NCBI RefSeq assembly: GCF_914767665.1
Contig: NC_059504.1
Span: 46,593,720-46,657,719 of the forward strand
Reading direction: 5' to 3'
Length of the DNA stretch: 64,000 nucleotides
Source: Harmonia axyridis
Lineage: Eukaryota > Arthropoda > Insecta > Coleoptera > Coccinellidae
A model generated the notes under the pieces. It did no database searches and was not told where the DNA came from. It saw only the letters and a program-made list of their open reading frames with translations. The position numbers were made by a program, and so were the translations under genes. How positions within the stretch are numbered: the first letter of the stretch is position 1; each line of letters opens with the position of its first letter. This document shows positions 23,926 through 35,138 of the stretch, piece after piece.

Positions 23926-24148
23926 GCGCCCGCAGACATTTTTCTCAGGGGGGGCAACATGAAAATTATTGAAAAACGATAAGGCATCTATGATTGTCAT
24001 TGAAAACCGGAACATTGTTGAGAATCCATTACTTTCTCTTTTTCCATGCCCTTTGGATTGAGAAAGTAATATTGAGGGTGCTGTGCTGAAAAATGAGGCA
24101 ATCAAAATCTCAGGGGGGGCCATGGCCCCCCCTGCCCCCCTCCTGCCA
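23926..24148. mobile_element. Short element with GGGCGCCCGCAG terminus, truncated
   Basis: The left end GGGCGCCCGCAGACATTTTT then GGGGGGG, and the right part GGGGGGGCCATGGCCCCCCC then TGCCCCCCTCCTGCC, look like inverted ends of a small DNA element. The expected mirrored terminus is cut at 24148 where LINE coding sequence begins. It sits inside the 23740 repeat (ATAGATGCAT is intact at the unoccupied site 31730). Confidence 0.55.
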
Positions 24149-25512
24149 GTAAAGCGTTTGATACTGTGGACTTTGACATATTGATTGCTAAGCTACGTTC
24201 CATGGGATTTTCTTGCAGCTCTAGGTCGTGCTTTGAGTTTTATTTGAGAGGTAGACAGAGTAGAGTCGACTTGGGCGATAGTATTTCGGATTGGGTGCAG
24301 GCGAGCGTGGGGGTCCCTCAGGGTAGTGTTTTGGGTCCTCTCTTATTCTCCATTTATATTTCTTCTCTTATGGAAAATATTAAGTGTAAATACCACCTCT
24401 TTGCTGATGATTTGCAGCTTTATTTGCACACTACTGTAGAGAATTTTGCGAGGTGTGTCCTGTCGATCAATGAGGATTTAGCACATTTATCTCAGGTGGC
24501 CTCAAGTTGGGGTCTATTACTGAATCCTGCTAAAACTCAGTCCATAATAATTGGTACCCTAATGTCTCTGAGTAAGATAAATCCACAGGGACATGAAATT
24601 TTTGTCAATGGGAGTAATATTCCATATTCTCGCAACGTGAGTAATCTTGGTATAACGATTGATGAAACTTTGTCATGGGATGCTCAGGTTGCTTCTGTCC
24701 ACGGAAGGTTTTATCGCACTATACACCAGCTACGCCTCCTAAAGAACTTTCTTCCTCTTGTAATAAGAAAGTTCCTATTTTATTCTTTGTTACTGCCCAT
24801 AATTGATTATGCGGATGTGGCCTATATGGGATGACGTCGCAGCAGCTCAGCAAGTTCGACCGATTGCAGAACGCCGGCATAAGATTCGTTTATGGTTTAA
24901 GAAAGTTCGATCATGTTAGTAGTTTTCGTCGGGAACTCAAATTGCTAACAATAAAGCAACGCCGTTATTGGCGACTGTTGTTTTTGGGCTTCAAAGTTAT
25001 GAGAGCTCGTGAGCCTGGATATCTCTGCGAGGGTCTTCGTGGTCTGGGTGGTGAGTTCTATAATACTAGAGCCCATTCCAACACTACTCTCAGGATACCA
25101 GCACATGGGACTAGTATTATGTCCAACAATTTCTCGTTGAGGTTCTCCCAGCTCTGGAATCGTATTCCTCCTTATATCACTCGAAGTGTTACTTTTTCAT
25201 CATTTAGGATTGCTCTTAAGAAGTACTTACTTACTAACGAACTTTGATATAGAGATAGGTTCACCGCGCCGTGCAATTTCGCTTTTCCCTTTTCCTTCCT
25301 TTCCAATCCTGTATCCTCAGTCGTATGTAGTCGGATTTTAGTTCTGTATTAGATTAGTGGCCATAAGCAATGAGTCTCGTCATACCTTGTTTTAACACAT
25401 TTTTTAGGTAGGCAGGAAGATATCGCTTTAGTGATATGCTCACCTATTGCTCAATGTAATAAATGATGTAACACTTTGTTATGGCAATAAAGAATTATTA
25501 TATTATATATAA
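24149..25512 (+). mobile_element. CR1/jockey-like LINE fragment: reverse transcriptase 3' half and tail
   Basis: Coding starts abruptly at SKAFDTVDFDILIAKL and includes GVPQGSVLGPLLFSIYIS (thumb-side RT block) and the catalytic FADDLQLY near codon 80, then LNPAKTQSIIIG, NLGITIDETLSW and SLLLPIIDYADVAYMG. A stop near 24834 and a frame change separate the first 222 codons from the next 138 (FDRLQNAGIRFVYGL through LWNRIPPYI to the end at 25247). No RNase H follows. The 3' UTR (25248-25490) ends GGCAATAAAGAATTATTATA, an ATT-type tail. 5' truncated, but otherwise relatively well preserved, so younger than the other LINE relics. Confidence 0.9.
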
Positions 25513-25689
25513 TTTGAAGTAATCAATCTTTATCACTTGTTCGCTGTATTTGTTAGAAAAATGTTAATTTTCAACCCATTACTTACTTTTTATATTTGGA
25601 GATCTCAATGTCGTATTTCAAGTTCACAGTAGTTTCAAATATTGAATATGTTCTCCACAAAGTGTATGATTTCCATTTCATTGATAAAT

Positions 25690-26025
25690 CCAATCTAGTT
25701 CGGAAAAAGAATTTGTCTTCTTTGCTTCTTTCCAGACCATAAAACGAGTATAACATTAATCATGATATATTTCCTTTGAGTTCTGAGGTAGAAACTCTCG
25801 TTGAAACTTTCGGTTTTTGCATGAGCAGATTCAATAATTTCAGGTGGAGTATTTTGAAATTCCAGTGCTGATTCGCTTGATTCCACCAGTTTTATTTGTT
25901 TCCATGATGAATATTGTAATAATATGATAAAAATCAATATGATGTTTCGAAAACTGCAATGAAATGATAAACACATATTACAGATATCTGTAATCTGTGA
26001 TGATAAATCAATTCGAATCACAGAA
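25690..26025 (-). other. Unknown coding-like segment, arm 1 of an inverted duplication
   Basis: The minus strand is open from 26021 to 25695 and carries a hydrophobic stretch (IILIFIILLQY), then SSESALEFQNTPPEIIESAH. The second arm at 26200-26490 (plus) preserves SSE, a stop, DLDFQNTPPKIIESAH, and a TTCATTGCAGTTTTC junction. Conservation of the peptide across diverged DNA suggests that the ancestor was coding. I do not recognise the family. Confidence 0.35.
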
Positions 26026-26199
26026 AGATTATGTTCTCTATGTCATCGAAATAATTTCGTAATACTCATTCGCCACGATGGCTACAGAATATAGCCCTTA
26101 TTACTATTCTATCAGATGATATGTAATAATAATACTGCAACATCCATTTTGACTTAATTCATTCCATCACTTGTTATGGAAACGAAATTATTTTGACGA

Positions 26200-26490
26200 C
26201 ATGAAGAATAAAATCTATCTGAAATCCGATTAGACATCCATATTCATTGCAGTTTTCAAAATATCATCGACTTTTGATTACTTGATTGATAATTCAATAT
26301 TGAAATCAACAAAAATGGAAGAATCAAGTGAATGAGATCTGGATTTTCAAAATACTCCTCCTAAAATTATCGAATCTGCTCATACAATCATCGATATTAT
26401 ATAACCTCAGAAATCTAAGGATTTTTATGATATTATATGACAAATTTACCTATTTCGTGGGCTGGAAAGAAGAAATATTTCTTTTTCGGA
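26200..26490 (+). pseudogene. Arm 2 of the inverted duplication, broken by a stop
   Basis: It matches 25690-26025 in reverse orientation with many substitutions and a TGA inside the conserved peptide (SSE stop DLDFQNTPPKIIESAH). GGCTGGAAAGAAGAAATATT corresponds to the GGTCTGGAAAGAAGCAAAG of arm 1. It could be a decayed duplicate of an unknown gene or a transposon relic. Confidence 0.35.
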
Positions 26491-26642
26491 AATCACATTT
26501 CTGACATATTTTCATGATTTGAAGGTGCTCAATGATATATTTCAAATTTAATGCGAAGTCGAATGAATAGAGCAAAACCTACGTCGATCTCCTCAATAAC
26601 TAACTCTAGAGCTCAATATGAAACACCACTTTCAACCACAAA

Positions 26643-27585
26643 TAACGGGTGTTTTTTTTCGACGTATATAACTTTAAGATGGCATTACTGTTCAAGATGG
26701 CGACCGCTTTAACCACTGTTAAGTGATTTATTCTAAGTTTGGTTTGGCAATTCATCATGAAAAGACTCATGTCTGAACAACGCTTGCAAATAGTGCAATT
26801 TTATTTCGAAAATAATGGTTTTGTGCGGAATACGTATCGCGCACTACGTCCATTTTATTTTGTTTAGCGATGAAACGCACTTCTGGTTGAATGGCTACGT
26901 CAACAAACAAAACTGCCGCATTTGGAGTGAAGCTAATCGTCAAGTGTATGTCGAAACACCGTTACATCCCGAAAAACTGACTGTTTGGTGCGCTTTATGG
27001 GCTGGTGGAATCATTGGTCCGTACTTCTTCAAAAACGATGATGGCCAGAACTTTACAGTCAATGGTGATTGGTATAGAGCCATGATTACAAACTTTTTCA
27101 TTCCTGAATTGAACAACCATGATGTTCAGGAGCTATGATTCCAATAAGACGGCGCAACATGTCACACAGCTCGTGCCACAATCAATTTATTGAAAGACAC
27201 GTTTGGTCCTCACCTAATTTCACATTTTGGACCTGTGAATTGGCCTCCAAGATCTTGTGATTTAACACCGCTGGATTACTTTCTGTGGGGCTATGTAAAG
27301 TCATTGGTCTATGCGGATAAGCCACAAACCCTTGACCATTTGGAAGACAACATTCGCCGAGTTCTTGCGGATATACGGCCACAAATGTTGGAAAAAGTCA
27401 TCGAAAATTGGACGTCCAGATTGGACTACATCCGAGACAGCCGTGGCTGTCATATGCCAGAAATCATATTTAAAATGTAATGCCACAAGATTATCTTGCG
27501 GATAAATAAAATTCATGTCAATCGAATAAATCCATCGTTGTTTAATTGCAATTTAAAGTTCTATAGCTTTAAAAAAATACCCTTC
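26643..27585 (+). mobile_element. Rosa-like (DD41D) mariner, copy C, nonautonomous
   Basis: The left end is TAACGGGTGTTTTTTTTCGA and the right end is AAAAAAATACCCTTC. The deletion joint is at ~26850 (CGTCCATTTTATTTTGTTTA). The 3' transposase part is split by two stops (near 27138 and 27147), so the second catalytic aspartate block lies out of any long frame. The last block reads PPRSCDLTPLDYFLWG and the C-terminus is intact (GCHMPEIIFKM). The frame opening at 26815 begins inside the old N-terminal region in a different reading frame. Confidence 0.92.
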
Positions 27586-27680
27586 AGAAGAGCGGAAAAA
27601 TTGACGGATCCGAGCTATTTTCCACATTTTCATTTTAAAGTCGGATAATGGATGTGTTAAGTTGTCATGAACCAACCAGT
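27586..27680. mobile_element. Terminal fragment of a 52-kb-type fold-back element
   Basis: AGAGCGGAAAAATTGACGGA, CCACATTTTCATTTTAAAGT and GTTAAGTTGTCATGAACCAA match the outer arm of 52015-52641. It begins exactly where rosa copy C ends, so the rosa copy probably inserted into it. Confidence 0.6.
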
Positions 27681-27839
27681 TAAACCAAGAAATATGTGTG
27701 GAACTGAGATATTCCTACATGATTTTGTTGTACAAAGCAGAATGTAAGGATTTGCAACATAATTATAGCAATAACCAATTGGAAACATTTTTTCTGTGCG
27801 AAAAATATCAATCTCTGAAGAAAACAATATCCCTTCTGG

Positions 27840-28424
27840 CAAGACATTCTACAATCAGAATTCCATCACCGTCGTTGCCATTCTTTCGTACAATTCCTTC
27901 GCTGTCGAGCCCGATCCAACCCAGATTACTCACCAGATCAAAACACTACGATGCTTATAGGTCCAGCTTCAGCTGCACTTACATAAACCTCATTAAACAA
28001 AGTCCCTCCGCCTGCAAAATCGCTCGGCGCCAAGAGAGAGCGTCGTCTGTCCGTCCGTCCCGCGTCGATATATCAAGTTGGCGTTCGTGCAAGACAATCG
28101 ACGCGGATCGGCGTGTACCGGCCATGTAAGGAAACGTGCCGTGGACGACGCGATCTGTCTGCCATTGTTTTCCGTAGCGGGATGGGCCGCAAATTGGGTC
28201 CGACGACAATGGACCCTCGGACGTACGCGCACAGCTATTTAAGGAGATAATTACCAATTAACCGATGCAACAAATGAGTTATCAGTCTTATTATCTCGCG
28301 ACTGGAAGATTTACGACGAGGTCTGGTCGCGTTGCGTCATTTTTATTCGGCGTAAAAGAAATCGGTACGGACTATAAAAGAGGTTTCTTTCGGTTTGTTA
28401 TTTGTGGGAATAGGATCGAAGATG
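27840..28424. promoter_or_regulatory. CpG-rich noncoding island, candidate cis-regulatory element
   Basis: A long CpG-dense block (CGCTCGGCGCCAAGAGAGAG, GCGTCGATATATC, GGATCGGCGTGTACCGG) with GATAATTACCAATTAACC near 28245 and ACTATAAAAG at 28371-28380. Frames across it are arginine/serine-rich shadows on both strands. The rosa copies on either side leave it intact. Inferred. Confidence 0.3.
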
Positions 28425-29348
28425 TAAAGGGTGTTTTTTTAGAGCTATAGAACATTAAATTGCAATAAAACAACGATGGATTATTCGATTGACATGAATT
28501 TTATTTATCCGCAAGATAATCTTGTGGCACTACATTTTAAATATGATTTCTGGCATATAACCGCCACAGCTGGCTCGGATGTAGTCCAATTTTCGATGAC
28601 TTTTTCCAACATTTGTGGCCGTATATCGGCAATAACACGGCGAATGTTGTCTTCCAAATGGTCAAGGGTTTGTGGCTTATCCGCATAGACCAATGACTTT
28701 ACATAGCCCCACAGAAAGTAGTCTAACGGTGTTAAATCACAAGATCTTGGAGGCCAGTTCACAGGCCCAAAACGTGAAATTAGGCGGTCACCAAACGTGT
28801 CTTTCAATAAATCGATTGTGGCACGAGCTGTGTGACATGTTGCGCCGTATTGTTGGAACCACAGCTCCTGGACATCATGGTTGTTCAATTCAGGAATGAA
28901 AAAGTTAGTAACCATGGCTCTATACCGATCACCATTGACTATAACGTTCTGACCATCATCGTTTTTGAAGAAGTACGGACCAATGATTCCACCAGCCCAT
29001 GAAGCGCACCAAACAGTCAGTTTTTCTGGATGTAACGGTGTTTCGACATACACTTGAGGATTAGCTTCACTCCAAATGCGGCAGTTTTGTTTGTTGACGT
29101 AGCCATTCAACCAGAAGTGCGCTTCATCGCTAATGGACGTAGTGCGCGATACGTATTCCGCACAGAACCATTATTTTCGAAATAAAATTGCACTATTTGC
29201 AAGCGTTGTTCAGGCGTGAGTCTATTCATGATGAATTGCCAAACCAAACTGAGAATAAATCACTTGACAGCTGTTAAATCGGTCGCCATCTTGAACAGTA
29301 ATGCTTAAACTAACTTAAAGTTATATACCTCGAACAAAAACACCCGCT
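28425..29348 (-). mobile_element. Rosa-like (DD41D) mariner, copy D, nonautonomous
   Basis: Ends are TAAAGGGTGTTTTTTTAG (28425) and ACAAAAACACCCGCTAG (29348). The minus frame 29110-28505 is open for 201 codons, from NGYVNKQNCRIWSEANPQVY to the C-terminus. The second catalytic aspartate is tyrosine (QQYGATCHTA). The joint differs from the others (CGTCCATTAGCGATGAAG), a further ~14-bp loss at the shared deletion. TGGAATTGG at the DNA level also replaces part of the usual TSRLDYIRASRGGH end. Confidence 0.92.
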
Positions 29349-29549
29349 AGTTATATGTTTTGGCTGTTTCTTCCGTTTTCCGGTCGGCAGTTTTCGCTTT
29401 ACATGAAAATCTATCTATTCATTCTATTCCTATGTCCAAGACAAAATTAATTTTCTTGCTAACGACCATAAAACTTAACAGCAACATGTTCTATACTCAA
29501 AAACTGGCGGAAAACGTCGGAAAACCGAAGAAAAACAGCGCGCGGTCAT

Positions 29550-29880
29550 AAATCGCTCATAATCCCGGACAGCACGTCAAATCCGGATAGATCTACATCA
29601 CCTCGGCAATCTTGGCAATGCGCTGACGATTCATCATAGCCGCGAAGTGGGCCGCGCTTCGCTTTGATTGTGCCGACGCCGCTCAAACCGAACGGAAATC
29701 CATCCTAGATGCGTTCCAATTATCCGTATCAATCATTGGGAGACCATAAATCGTCGGTATCGGTTTCGGATCGCTCGCGTCGACCGATTTGATCTATGCT
29801 GCTATAAAATAATCGTCGGGATTCCGTATTATCGGAGTATGTGGTAGCGCTCGCAGTGAACTGGCTTTTTTCGCTACTTC
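29550..29880. promoter_or_regulatory. CpG-rich noncoding island, candidate cis-regulatory element
   Basis: Contains GACCATAAATCG (~29740), TATCAATCATTGG and GCTATAAAATAATCG (29801-29815), within CpG-dense unique sequence. No coding frame. Inferred. Confidence 0.3.
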
Positions 29881-29952
29881 CAACAGGGTTTTCCATTAGA
29901 GATGATATGTTTTTGAAGTGTCACAGCACCTTTATATGAGATTTATAAATAT

Positions 29953-30870
29953 GTACATAGGCGTACAACTTTGCTTCCGGCCTTTCTTCTGAAAAAAGTA
30001 AAAAACTGGTTATATATTTATGATTCAGAGTATTGTCCATCGCTGGCCTGTACTTTCTTCCATCTTTCGTGCAGCGTACAAATTCCGCGTTGAAAAACCT
30101 GGTCATCTTTTCGCTATCCACGAATATATCCAATTTTTTACTTTTTCATAAGACCAGAGCTGGACAGCCAGCACCATTGATAGAAACAAGTGATAGTCCG
30201 AAGCAGCAACGTCTGGAGAATACGGCTGGTGGGGTAGGACTTCCCATTTCAACGTTTTCAAGTATTGACTTGAATATGGGGTCAAGCATTGTCATGCTGT
30301 AAAATCACTTTATCGTCTCTCTTGTTGTATTTCGGCCGTTTGTCTTTCAATGCTCGGCCAAAACGCATTAATTGCGTTCGATAAAAATCGCCTGTGATTG
30401 TTTAAGAAGGTTTGAACAACTCATAATATACTACGCGAAGCTGGTTCCACCAAATACTGAGCATGGCATTGGAACCGTCAATATTCGGTTTGGCCATCGA
30501 CTAGGAAGCATGGCCAGGATATCCCCATGATTTTATGCGTTTGGGATTTTCGTAATGAACCCATTTTTCGTCTTTAGTCACAATGCGTTGCAGAAATCCA
30601 TTCCGTCTTTACCTTGCAAGCAGCTGTTTTTTCATTTCATTTTCATTCGTTTTGAAATGGCTGGTTGTGTCATTCCCAATGATCCTTCCAATTTTTGTTG
30701 CGTTTGACGCGAGTCTTTTTCAAGTAATGCCATCAATTCTGCATGTTCGAAAACCTTCTCCCTTCCACCGCCAAGCTGGTCTTCGACGTCAAAATCACAG
30801 TTATTGGAGCGTTGAAACCCCTCTCGGCACGTTCTTCAACTGACAGCGGCCTCACCATAGGTAAGTGAGA
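29953..30870 (-). mobile_element. Mariner (DD34D) relic
   Basis: The minus strand, through many stops and frameshifts, spells KDEKWVHYENPKRIKSWG (first aspartate block), LQHDNA (second) and PYSPDVAASDYHLF (third, DD34D spacing), ending near DDQVFQRGICTLHERWKKV. The 3' terminal repeat is ATAGGCGTACAACTTTGCTT at 29953. The same terminus closes the relic at 40690-42352 and a short piece is at 34344. Old and inactive. Confidence 0.85.
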
Positions 30871-30874
30871 GACC

Positions 30875-31400
30875 ATGATGAGGTATTACGTGTGGTGGTC
30901 AGTTCTTCAGTATGGTGTTCAACCGTGGACCCTGAAGGTATCTAACATGAATCGCTTTTAATCGCTTGGAAGCTTTCAGAATGTGGCTCTATAGACGATT
31001 GCTCAGAATACCTTGGACCGAGGAATACTTGGACTGCTAGGCAAACAAATAAAGTTGTTCTCAAAAGAGCAAATGTGAATCGTCAGTTGATGGAACTCAC
31101 TAAATGTAAAAAAAAATCGTATTTGGGCCACATATTACAGAAAAACCAGTATAACCATTATAACATCCAGTTGATTTTGATGAGTGAAATGAAAGGAAGA
31201 AGAGAAATCAGCCGAAAACAAGCCTCTTGGTTAAAGAATATCATAATAATCATCAATAAATGACGGGATTGTGGAAAGCAGAGGAACTGTTCAGACTTGC
31301 TCAGGACAGAGATGGTTTCACCATGTTGAACGCCAACGTCAAGGGAACTTTATATGGCACATTGAGAAGAAGAAGAATTTTTGAGAACTGGCGTAGCTAC
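30875..31400 (+). mobile_element. RTE-type LINE relic (C-terminal part)
   Basis: Broken frames read FNRLEAFRMWLYRRLLRIPW, then NRQLMELTKCKKKSYLGHIL, SRKQASWLKNI and TGLWKAEELFRLAQDRDGF. This is the characteristic C-terminal region of RTE-clade reverse transcriptases (YGSETWTL, RRLLRISWT, LGHI, ELFRLA). At least three frameshifts and several stops. No catalytic core. Confidence 0.8.
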
Positions 31401-31611
31401 TGCCAGAGGCCTATTTCTGTGAAATCAAATTCAGCAACAATAATCTAATAAGTTTGGAAAGAGCGTACTATCAACCTTCTGAAGAAGTAAAGGACTTTCC
31501 AATAAGAGATTTCATTTTGATATTGAAAAACGAGTTTATTCAAAGAGAAATCAATGAATGTTTATTTTATTGTAAAGAGGAAGGTATACCATTATTGATG
31601 GAAAACAAATT

Positions 31612-32055
31612 TTGCATGAATATTTCCCTCCTGTCAAAAATTCTATGTATCTGGAGAACAATTATCGAAAATTACAGCGATAATTGCATTGTAGGAAGCG
31701 AAACTGCACTGCGATAATTGTTCTTTCATAGATGCATAGTTTCTATGCATCTTACAAAGTTCGAATCTATGGCAATTCCATTCTACATCAGTTTGACAAG
31801 TGATGTAACAGTTTATTCGGGAAACATTCCCCCGAATTACACTCGTGCATCAAAATGACCGGATAATTTCGCATTCCAGCGTGTTTTCTTTGAAAAACTG
31901 CATTCGGTCATTTTCATTTTTGGAGAAAGAGCCCTCCACCTTCGGTGTCGGGCTCTTTCTCCAAAAATGAAAATGAACTCATGCAGTTTTTATGACAACA
32001 CGCTGTCATGCAAAATTATCGGTAATTTTGATGCACTTGTGCAATTACTTACGAA
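31612..32055. repeat. Fold-back repeat with long hairpin
   Basis: The left 31612-31740 equals the repeat at 23790-23920. From 31848 (TGCATCAAAATGACCGGATA) to 32045 (TATCGGTAATTTTGATGCAC) it is an inverted repeat. At its centre lies a near-perfect hairpin (31911-31981): arms TTTTCATTTTTGGAGAAAGA + GCCC and the mirror, with a ~15-bp loop CCACCTTCGGTG. No coding. Confidence 0.75.
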
Positions 32056-32059
32056 TACT

Positions 32060-32760
32060 TCTCTCTTTTGCGGCTGTATGTCTTCGATAACTTCACGAAT
32101 ACCATCTCTAAGTTCTTAAATTGATCGTGGAGCTTTGACATAGACCTTTTCATTCACATGGCCTCAAAAAAAAACTTCTTGCAAAATTGCGATTGTTTCG
32201 TTGCTTGTGTGACTTCTCAACAATCATTTTTGGAGACAATTTTGCTTATTAACTTAATCTTCGAGGTAATGGGCCTCATCTCTGAAGATTATTTTTCGAT
32301 GGAAATCTAGATCATTCTGATGTATATCAAGAATCGAGGTATCGAAGTCCCAAAATCAACCAAGAATTGATGAACCCGGGCTTTTTCAACTCAATGGGCT
32401 ACAGCAGCAATATTCCTAGTTGGTCTTGAGCGATGCACACGCTTTCGATTCTTCACACCACTTCAAATTTTTTCACCAGTTTTACTATTGCCAGCAGAGA
32501 AGGTGCTTCACAATGACCCAAAAGTGCTCTAGTGTTGCGAAATGTGACGTTATTTTCACCATTTTTGTAGAGAGTTTCGACAAATGCAATGCGTATCGCT
32601 CATTGTCAAAAAATGACGAAGTTTTTACTTTTCAAACGTCAAAAGTGGGAGCTGCTCAGATAGCAGGCTATTCAGCATTCGGTGCTTTCAGCAGAAAGAT
32701 CGATAGCGTCAGTAGCTCTGCTACTGATAACTATCAGTTTGGTACCGTTAGTATTCTCTG
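32060..32760 (-). mobile_element. Old rosa/mariner-like relic with internal deletion
   Basis: Minus-strand pieces read SLLAIVKLVKKFE (N-terminal helix-turn-helix region), then DLDFHRKIIFRDEAHY and VNKQNC (first aspartate block), then jump to SHTSNETIAILQEVF and HVNEKVYVKAPRSI, then ELRDGIREVIEDIQPQ. The block carrying the second aspartate is missing. Heavily mutated; related to 55365-56240 and more distant from copies A-G. Confidence 0.65.
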
Positions 32761-33489
32761 CTGGACGGGTTGCTCCTTTTCTTGACAGCAAAAGGTTCTG
32801 TAATCTGAGGGTCTTTCTTGAAGATTATGTTATGACAATTTTCTGTTATAAAATTGATTTTAATTTCCAAGTTTGTTTTCGGTATTATTACTATTTTCTT
32901 CTTCAATATATGGGAAATTTATTCAGAGTAACATTTTAGATTGTTAATAAACGTATATGTTTCAGTTTACATTATTTCTATATTTAAAATTTCGTCCCAA
33001 AATCACTCTCACAACTGTCATTAATGTCAGTTACTCAACGTGTTACCAAAAAGTAGCATTAGATACATTCGCTGCAAAAGATGGCCTCCACTCCATAGCA
33101 TACACTGCGTAGCAGAAACTGATAGAATGAGTTCAGCAGAAAATTCATAGAATATTGATAACTGTTGAGTCTACTGAACGCGCCAATTAAAATCTCGAAG
33201 TCGAAATCCCTATATTGTATGGATGAAACGTTCGCTTTGTCCAAATTGGTCACCTGATTTCAACCGTCCTAACCCTGTTATTTGGACTTCAACTAAAAAT
33301 TATTGATCTATTACGAATAACTATCATGGGAAAAGTGATGATATGATAATAATACAGGTTGAACCAATACTCCAACATCTAGAGGCATATTTTCTTTCGT
33401 CCAAACAACCATTGTGTCTAACTACAGCCCTATCCACCACGTCACTCAACATTCTCTCCCAATTCCCATTTTCTAAATGTTCAGGCTGC

Positions 33490-34000
33490 AATATCTCTCA
33501 CCGGGGGTGTCATCGAACAGGTTAATTGCCCAAGGACACGATCGATCAAAGCGATATATCTGGTGTTGATTCATCGTATTTACTCTGACCAGCCGAAGGC
33601 GTATCGCGTCAGGCCGTGCATCAGACGTCGATTCGGCGCAAATTAGCCAGATCTCTGTGGCTAATTTCTGGAGGGCACCTCCGGAATATTAATCTCTCGC
33701 TCAAGTGCCTTTATGGTCTGCAAGACGAGTGCACTCACTCTATTAGCGTGAGAAACAGATTAGGCGTGTGCAGTAATCACGGTTTCATTAACTCAGCCTA
33801 ATGGACTCCTTATTGCATTATTCAACATAATCGTCAGATATCCATCAGAGAGTCTGTGGGGAGCCGCAGCCTCGGATGCTGCCGACTCGGGATTCCCTGG
33901 AATTTCCTGGAGACCGGGGCAAGATCTTGGACGTGTGGTTAGTGAGGGATGTAGATGTGATGGTGATGACAGCAATTGTGTGGGTATTTGAAGCGAGGTA
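33490..34000. promoter_or_regulatory. CpG-richer noncoding island, candidate cis-regulatory element
   Basis: Unique block with CGATCGATCAAAGCGATA, CAAATTAGCC, GGCTAATTTC, CTTTATGGTCTGC (~33711), CTATTAGCGTG and CAGATTAGGCG: six homeodomain-type cores in ~250 bp. No coding frame. Inferred from motif density. Confidence 0.35.
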
Positions 34001-34343
34001 TTAGGTGTTCGGGGTCAGAGATAGTGGGATGATGATGATGTTGGAAGGACCTCAATGTGATTCTGCGTGTTCATCCATTCGGACACTAGCTTCGTCCAAA
34101 CCTGTTAGAATATTATAGCTATGCATATGAATACATATCCTACAAGTACAAATAAAATCTATAAATATAAAACGAAGGATCTTGCATTACTGGAGCGGTG
34201 TTCCTTATCTCTAGTTGGGAGAGAGATAGAAATATAACATTTTATGGTTACCGTATACTTTGAGCACTTAGTAATGAACATATTCTCGGGCAAATAGAAA
34301 ATACTCCAACCTTCATATCAAAAATATTGATAATTGATATTTA

Positions 34344-34735
34344 TTAGGTGTACAACTTTGCTTCCGAAGTTTTGCAATAGATCCTAAGTATTTAAATTCT
34401 TAACCCTTAAACGTTGCGAAATAAAATCTATTATTTGGATTACGCCGCCTCTCGCTGTTATAGCCCAGCAAGCAAATTTTGGTAGTTTCTGATATTCTGC
34501 GTAGTCAGTTATTTTATTATTCAAATGAATTTCGTCATTTCGAAGGTTTTTCAGAGAACCTCCAATTTTAAAGAAATGGAAATATCTCAAAAACGGTATG
34601 TTTTAACCAGATGAACTTCGAATAAACTTAGCTTCAATGCAATCAGAAAATTCAATAAAAAACAGGACGTTCCATAAGAAAAACATATGTTTGATCATTT
34701 ATACCTTTTTGGTAAACCCTGTATTTCCAAACCGT
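34344..34735. repeat. Repeat fragments: mariner-type terminus and a 20.4-kb-type repeat
   Basis: ATTAGGTGTACAACTTTGCT (34344) resembles the mariner terminus at 29953. About 34590-34735 matches 20440-20580. Between them is noncoding sequence with no long informative frame. Confidence 0.5.
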
Positions 34736-35138
34736 TTGAGAATTTAGTTCTCATGGAAGTTTATGAAAAAAAATCGAAAATTCGAAAAGAGAACATGGAG
34801 GTACATCAATGGAATAATTTAATTACTCTAATATTTAGGTCGAATTTCAGGGAGATTGTTCGAGAATAGGGAGCTAAAAAAACGAGTTTTCATCAAGTAA
34901 TTAAGGAATCACTGAAATAGCAAGAATAACGTTTCTGGGAATATTTTGCGACAAGGAAACATGTACCTACACAGGGGGAATTAGAGTGGGATCTAAAATA
35001 TTAATTAATTAGTTAATTAATTAAATCTCTAATACAGAGGTACAGGAATCATTGGAGAATCAAGAACACTCCAATAATTCGAGAGGGGAATTCAAATAAT
35101 CTGATGAATTAGAATTACAGGATTTCTACATTGAGATA

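Noticed and set aside
27698..28257. Frames of 143 and 92 codons on opposite strands in the 28-kb island
   Set aside because: Both are driven by CpG-rich composition, overlap each other antisense, and contain no domain or splice context.
34384..34590. 68-codon minus frame as a host exon
   Set aside because: No domain, flanked by repeat termini, and no convincing splice sites.
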